A stretch of DNA of 64,000 nt from an uncultured Lachnospiraceae bacterium. GTDB lineage: Bacteria; Bacillota; Clostridia; Lachnospirales; Lachnospiraceae. Shown piece by piece: positions 61,025 to 64,000 of this stretch; positions within the stretch are counted from its first letter, which is position 1, and every line of letters starts with the position of its first letter. The stretch covers positions 68,401 to 132,400 of the forward strand of contig CAJTLX010000004.1 in NCBI GenBank assembly GCA_910577165.1. The letters are read 5' to 3'. The translations under genes were made by a program, and so were the position numbers. The notes beneath the pieces were generated by a model. It saw only the letters and a list, made by a program, of their open reading frames with translations, was not told where the DNA came from and did not search any database.

Positions 61025-62464
61025 ATGTCCAATAAATCTCCAATGTCCGAAACTCATTCCCGCAATATGATCCACTACTGGATGCGTCAGGAAACTTCGC
61101 GTCTGCGCGCCGGAATCACCGTTTTCGCCAGCACAATTTTAATTTATTCAATCCCATTTTTTTCCATATATAATAAACGTGTTGTAATAGATCTGATTCT
61201 GCGATCTGCCACACTGATTGTCATTATAATCATCCTTCGTTTTCTCTGCTGCACAAAATTTGCAATAAGGCATTCCGCCATAGGAAAACAATTTTCGCGC
61301 TTTGGGGAATTCCAGACCGTTTACACCGAAATTTGTGCGGCGGCAAAAACTCCAATTTACACCAACGATACAGAAGTAATCAGCGAAAAATATATATTTT
61401 TAATGCCGGAACCTGCAAATGCATCTTCCTCCCCCACTCCATTTTCTGCCCCTGCAAAGCTTTTGATTCTCAGTGTTTATGAATTGGAGCGCGTTTCCGT
61501 AAAACCGAATGCGCCCTATCCGGACGAGATGAACACTCTGCTTTTTCGGACAGCAAAATTAAAGGAAGCTTCCCTGGATAACCGACTTTACATGATGACC
61601 GTACATATGGACAAAGAGGCAGCGCAGGTACTTGCGGATTTAATTACACAAAAAATCCCCAGGGAAATTTATCAGGAAGATACAAAAACTTCTGGTATTC
61701 CCCCTTTTTCCCATCCTGCACGCGCCCATTCCTACCCTTTTAAAACCAGCCGCACTCCCGCTTCACGCTCCTTTGCACGCTTTCGTGCAAATCCGTTAAA
61801 AGAACTGCGCGCCGGAAAAATGCGCGTTTTTTACCTGACGGTTTTCCTTATTATTTTTGTGAATATAGGAACACTAATGCTTGTGTACCTTTTGACGGAT
61901 GGGCATACATTATCCACAATACCGCATGATCTAAGCAGTTTTATCCACCATGAACTTATTTCTAATCCGGAACAAATATTCTTTTTGCTCGGATTACTGG
62001 CATTTTACTTGATTCCAACGCTGTTGATTTATCTTGGGATACAATGTTGGTATCGCAGATTCCTCGCGGAATATGAAAAATTACCGTCAACAGAACAAAA
62101 AGAACTGCTTAAAAAACTCTGCGATAATTTTGAGACCGGTCAGCCAGTTGTAATTTACACCGAACATTGTTTTTGTTTTCGCAATTTGCGTGCTCTCTCG
62201 TTTCAGACATTATTGTCCTATACTTCCGTATTATGGATTTACCGTACCCACACTGCTTTTGCCCTCCCGACAAAAACCCCCGGCACAGAATATCCAGTAG
62301 AATTTTATCATCTTATCATCCGCACAGAAAATTGCCGAAAATACCGGATTGCCTCAAGCAACGAGCCGGAATTAGCAAGGCACGCACCCGAAGCCGTTGT
62401 GGGATACGGAGATATTCAGCGGGAAACCTATTTGGATTTAAGGCGAAAACGCAAGGAACGATAA
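61025..62464 (+). CDS. Membrane protein of unknown function
   Basis: 479 aa. Two hydrophobic helices near the N-terminus (ITVFASTILIYSIPFFSIY, LRSATLIVIIIILRFLCC), a ~200-residue middle region, two further helices (VFYLTVFLIIFVNIGTLMLVYLL, IFFLLGLLAFYLIPTLLIYLGI) and a second ~130-residue cytoplasmic region. The two soluble parts look alike in plan, suggesting an internal duplication. GGGGAGG precedes ATG by six bases. Confidence 0.75.
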   Translation: MSNKSPMSETHSRNMIHYWMRQETSRLRAGITVFASTILIYSIPFFSIYNKRVVIDLILRSATLIVIIIILRFLCCTKFAIRHSAIGKQFSRFGEFQTVYTEICAAAKTPIYTNDTEVISEKYIFLMPEPANASSSPTPFSAPAKLLILSVYELERVSVKPNAPYPDEMNTLLFRTAKLKEASLDNRLYMMTVHMDKEAAQVLADLITQKIPREIYQEDTKTSGIPPFSHPARAHSYPFKTSRTPASRSFARFRANPLKELRAGKMRVFYLTVFLIIFVNIGTLMLVYLLTDGHTLSTIPHDLSSFIHHELISNPEQIFFLLGLLAFYLIPTLLIYLGIQCWYRRFLAEYEKLPSTEQKELLKKLCDNFETGQPVVIYTEHCFCFRNLRALSFQTLLSYTSVLWIYRTHTAFALPTKTPGTEYPVEFYHLIIRTENCRKYRIASSNEPELARHAPEAVVGYGDIQRETYLDLRRKRKER

Positions 62465-62549
62465 AAATAATTTTATATTTTTTATTGATAGAGGAAATAT
62501 TTTTTTAGCACATAAAGAAAATATATTTTTTACCGACAGAGAAAAATTC

Positions 62550-62577
62550 GAGGAGGAAAGATTTATTTTTCCTCCTC
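62550..62577. terminator. Terminator after the membrane-protein gene
   Basis: GAGGAGGAAA (62550-62559) pairs with TTTCCTCCTC (62568-62577). Confidence 0.7.
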
Positions 62578-62612
62578 AAATAAAATTGCCGAACGATAAA
62601 ACTATTTGTCTT

Positions 62613-63086
62613 TCAGAATATAATCTGAAATGCAATCATACCAGTGTACATATACTTTTCCATCAATAATAAGTTTTTTATTGTCCGGAAGCATTTCACT
62701 CCAATTCCTAATTCCTGAAAATAATAAAGTTTTAAAATATTTCGATCTTTATCCGCAAGCTTATCCATTATTTCCCACACAATAATCTGCTCCCTCAAAC
62801 CACAGCGTCCATACACCATCACACGCTCGGAAATATCCATTGGAAATTCTGCTCTCGCTGCCTTCCACCGATAATAATCGATGCATTTATTCTGCGCAAT
62901 ACGAATAAGCCATGCCTTGAAAGCCATCGGATCGGTAAGTGTTTCAAATTTGCGATATGCTGTGATATAAACTTCCTGCAGCACATCCTCCGCATCTGCT
63001 CTTAAGGAAATGCGAAAAAAGACGGTATGTTCTACTGCACTTTTACATCCCTGCAAAAGAGATTCAAATATCTCCAGCTTGTTCAT
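62613..63086 (-). pseudogene. ECF sigma factor, region 4 lost by deletion/frameshift
   Basis: Sigma region 2 is intact: RADAEDVLQEVYITAYRKF, AFKAWLIRIAQNKCIDYYRW. Region 4 starts (LKLYYFQELGI) but then breaks; the rest of the frame is random. In another frame the following bases read WSEMLPDNKKLIIDGKVYV and HWYDCISDYILKDK before a stop, a believable protein tail not of sigma type. A deletion appears to have joined the sigma gene to the end of a neighbour, perhaps its anti-sigma partner. ATG 63086 has GAGG upstream. Without region 4, -35 recognition is unlikely. Confidence 0.75.
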
Positions 63087-63186
63087 AATAAACCTCATCT
63101 TTATAAAATAAAATAGTATTACCGGTTATACTGTTTCATTTTCTCACCTATATAGACGAGCAAAATAAGAAAAAGGTTCAGAATAA

Positions 63187-63318
63187 AAAATTTCTAAACT
63201 AAATGTTGAACGATTAAACCAGAATTTTTCGCAAAATTTAAAAAAAGCTATTATTAAATTTCTGAAAGATATAATGGCGGAAAAAGAATTTGATTTTGTC
63301 AGAGATACTAAAGAATAG
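63187..63318 (+). pseudogene. Possible C-terminal gene fragment
   Basis: An open run of ~43 codons reads LNVERLNQNFSQNLKKAIIK and FLKDIMAEKEFDFVRDTKE before a stop. Composition looks protein-like, but there is no start, no ribosome site and no family I can name. Confidence 0.3.
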
Positions 63319-63349
63319 AAAAAAATCATATAAATAGTTCAATCTTAAA

Positions 63350-63380
63350 ATCGAGTAGGGAAGATTTTCTCCTACTCGAT
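63350..63380. terminator. Hairpin before the attachment-site region
   Basis: ATCGAGTAGG (63350-63359) and CCTACTCGAT (63371-63380) form a 10-bp stem. Confidence 0.6.
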
Positions 63381-63463
63381 GCATAAAAATTATTCGTCCA
63401 AAAATTTGTTTCAAAATCAAAAAATATAAATTTACATAATTTGATTCTCAGAAATTAAAAAAA

Positions 63464-63489
63464 TGAGACACGCGGGAATCGAACCCGTC
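63464..63489 (-). other. tRNA 3'-end fragment, probable prophage attachment site
   Basis: On the minus strand the 26 bases show a T-arm (GGGTTCGATTCCC) and a 3' acceptor strand ending GTGTCTCA, then seven T. No tRNA body precedes it. The fragment's 5' side faces the phage-type gene and its 3' side faces chromosomal genes, as expected of the att copy that holds only the duplicated tRNA end. Confidence 0.7.
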
Positions 63490-63557
63490 ATCTTCTTTTG
63501 TATAATTATTGAAAATAACAGATATTTTTCATTTTCATGACGAGATTCATGACAAGA

Positions 63558-64000
63558 TCACTCATCTAGTCCTGGTGATCCCTTTTGCAATGCCTTTACC
63601 GTTCCTTTCCCAACACTCCAAATCTCTGCTTCTTTTGACCACCCCTTACGCTGCCAATATGTCGCCACTGCCCGCGCTGTCTTTGCGCCATACACCCCAT
63701 CTACAGTGAGTTCCGCGCTCTGGATATAACCTGTAGCAATCTGTTTGTTTAAGGCAAGCTGAAGCCACACAACAGAATAACGATCTGTAACTCCGTTGAT
63801 CTGCATTGGTTCCGGCACAGGCAATGTCGCATCAGTATACTTTATCCGATTATGTCTATACCAGTGCGTCCACGGGCGGCTCTTTAGCTGCGTGATACAC
63901 ACACCGTAATCAAAACCTCTCGCCTCTACCACGTAACCCCCGCCGATATATACACCCACATGACCAGGATAGCGCACGCACACACCCGGCTGCTCCGGGA
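63558..64000 (-). CDS. Phage-type endolysin (NlpC/P60-like plus peptidoglycan-binding), 5' end cut off
   Basis: The frame runs off the right edge. It shows GHVGVYIGGGYVVEARG, the second catalytic-histidine block of NlpC/P60 peptidases, then WTHWYRHNRI, a Pro/Thr spacer, and a peptidoglycan-binding domain (VTDRYSVVWLQLALN, LTVDGVYGAKTARAVATYWQ). The catalytic cysteine would lie beyond the window. Lies directly inside the probable att site, matching a lysis gene near a prophage end. Confidence 0.85.
   Translation of the reverse strand, partial: PEQPGVCVRYPGHVGVYIGGGYVVEARGFDYGVCITQLKSRPWTHWYRHNRIKYTDATLPVPEPMQINGVTDRYSVVWLQLALNKQIATGYIQSAELTVDGVYGAKTARAVATYWQRKGWSKEAEIWSVGKGTVKALQKGSPGLDE

Noticed and set aside
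63464..63489. Complete tRNA gene
   Set aside because: Only T-arm and 3' acceptor strand are present; the D-arm, anticodon arm and 5' acceptor strand are missing.

Overview
The window is low-GC Gram-positive DNA of a strictly fermentative Clostridia type, most like a butyrate-forming member of the Lachnospiraceae. Evidence: pyruvate formate-lyase with its activase, phosphate butyryltransferase plus butyrate kinase, an SpmA-type spore maturation protein, an AbrB-like regulator, and a yaaR-holB-ricT-trmN6-rsmI/abrB cluster in the same order as in Bacillus subtilis. Strong sigma-A promoters, Shine-Dalgarno sites and rho-independent terminators are easy to read. The taxonomic call is inference; no rRNA lies in the window.

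Layout. 1-3.4 kb: pflB (5' end cut by the window) and pflA, separated by a terminator and a tandem pair of 106-bp hairpin units; then a Cu/Zn superoxide dismutase-like gene. 4-14.2 kb: a large minus-strand export/resistance locus with an OmpR-type response regulator, a histidine kinase, three extracytoplasmic adaptor proteins, one 933-aa FtsX-type permease and two LolD/MacB-type ATPases, one of them fused to an AbrB-like domain. 14.3-16.5 kb: a GHKL kinase/LytTR regulator pair with duplicated promoter modules. 16.6-22.9 kb: spmA, abrB and the conserved replication/translation housekeeping cluster.

23-32 kb is the accessory core. It holds a PD-(D/E)XK (Rpn-type) transposase-like gene with decayed fragments around it, and two divergently oriented paralogous secreted-protein genes. 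These share a ~396-bp block (about 97% identical by eye) in inverted orientation; the second gene lacks a signal peptide, and a third, internally deleted relic lies 2 kb away. This looks like an expressed surface-protein locus with a silent partner. A LamG-type wall protein follows.

32-36 kb: a triple zinc-ribbon protein, a PocR-domain soluble chemoreceptor-like protein, then ptb-buk for butyrate formation. 36-39.9 kb: a GntR-regulated ABC transporter operon driven by a perfect consensus promoter embedded in a palindrome. 40-51.7 kb: envelope and metal genes (PBP1A, lipoprotein, LtaS-like sulfatase, ZIP transporter, HMA protein plus P-type ATPase under an operator-like palindrome), asparaginase and a parvulin-like lipoprotein. 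51.9-57.5 kb: mfd, pth and trpS. 57.7-62.5 kb: GNAT plus MORN/YwqK-like pair, CPBP protease, TtcA-like enzyme and membrane proteins. 62.6-64 kb: a broken ECF sigma factor gene, then a tRNA 3'-end fragment whose orientation marks it as an attachment site, then a phage-type lysin cut by the right edge. The window probably ends just inside a prophage.

The most noteworthy items are the inverted surface-protein cassettes, the adaptor-rich ABC locus with the ATPase-AbrB fusion, the chimeric sigma factor, the prophage boundary, and several repeated palindromic intergenic elements.
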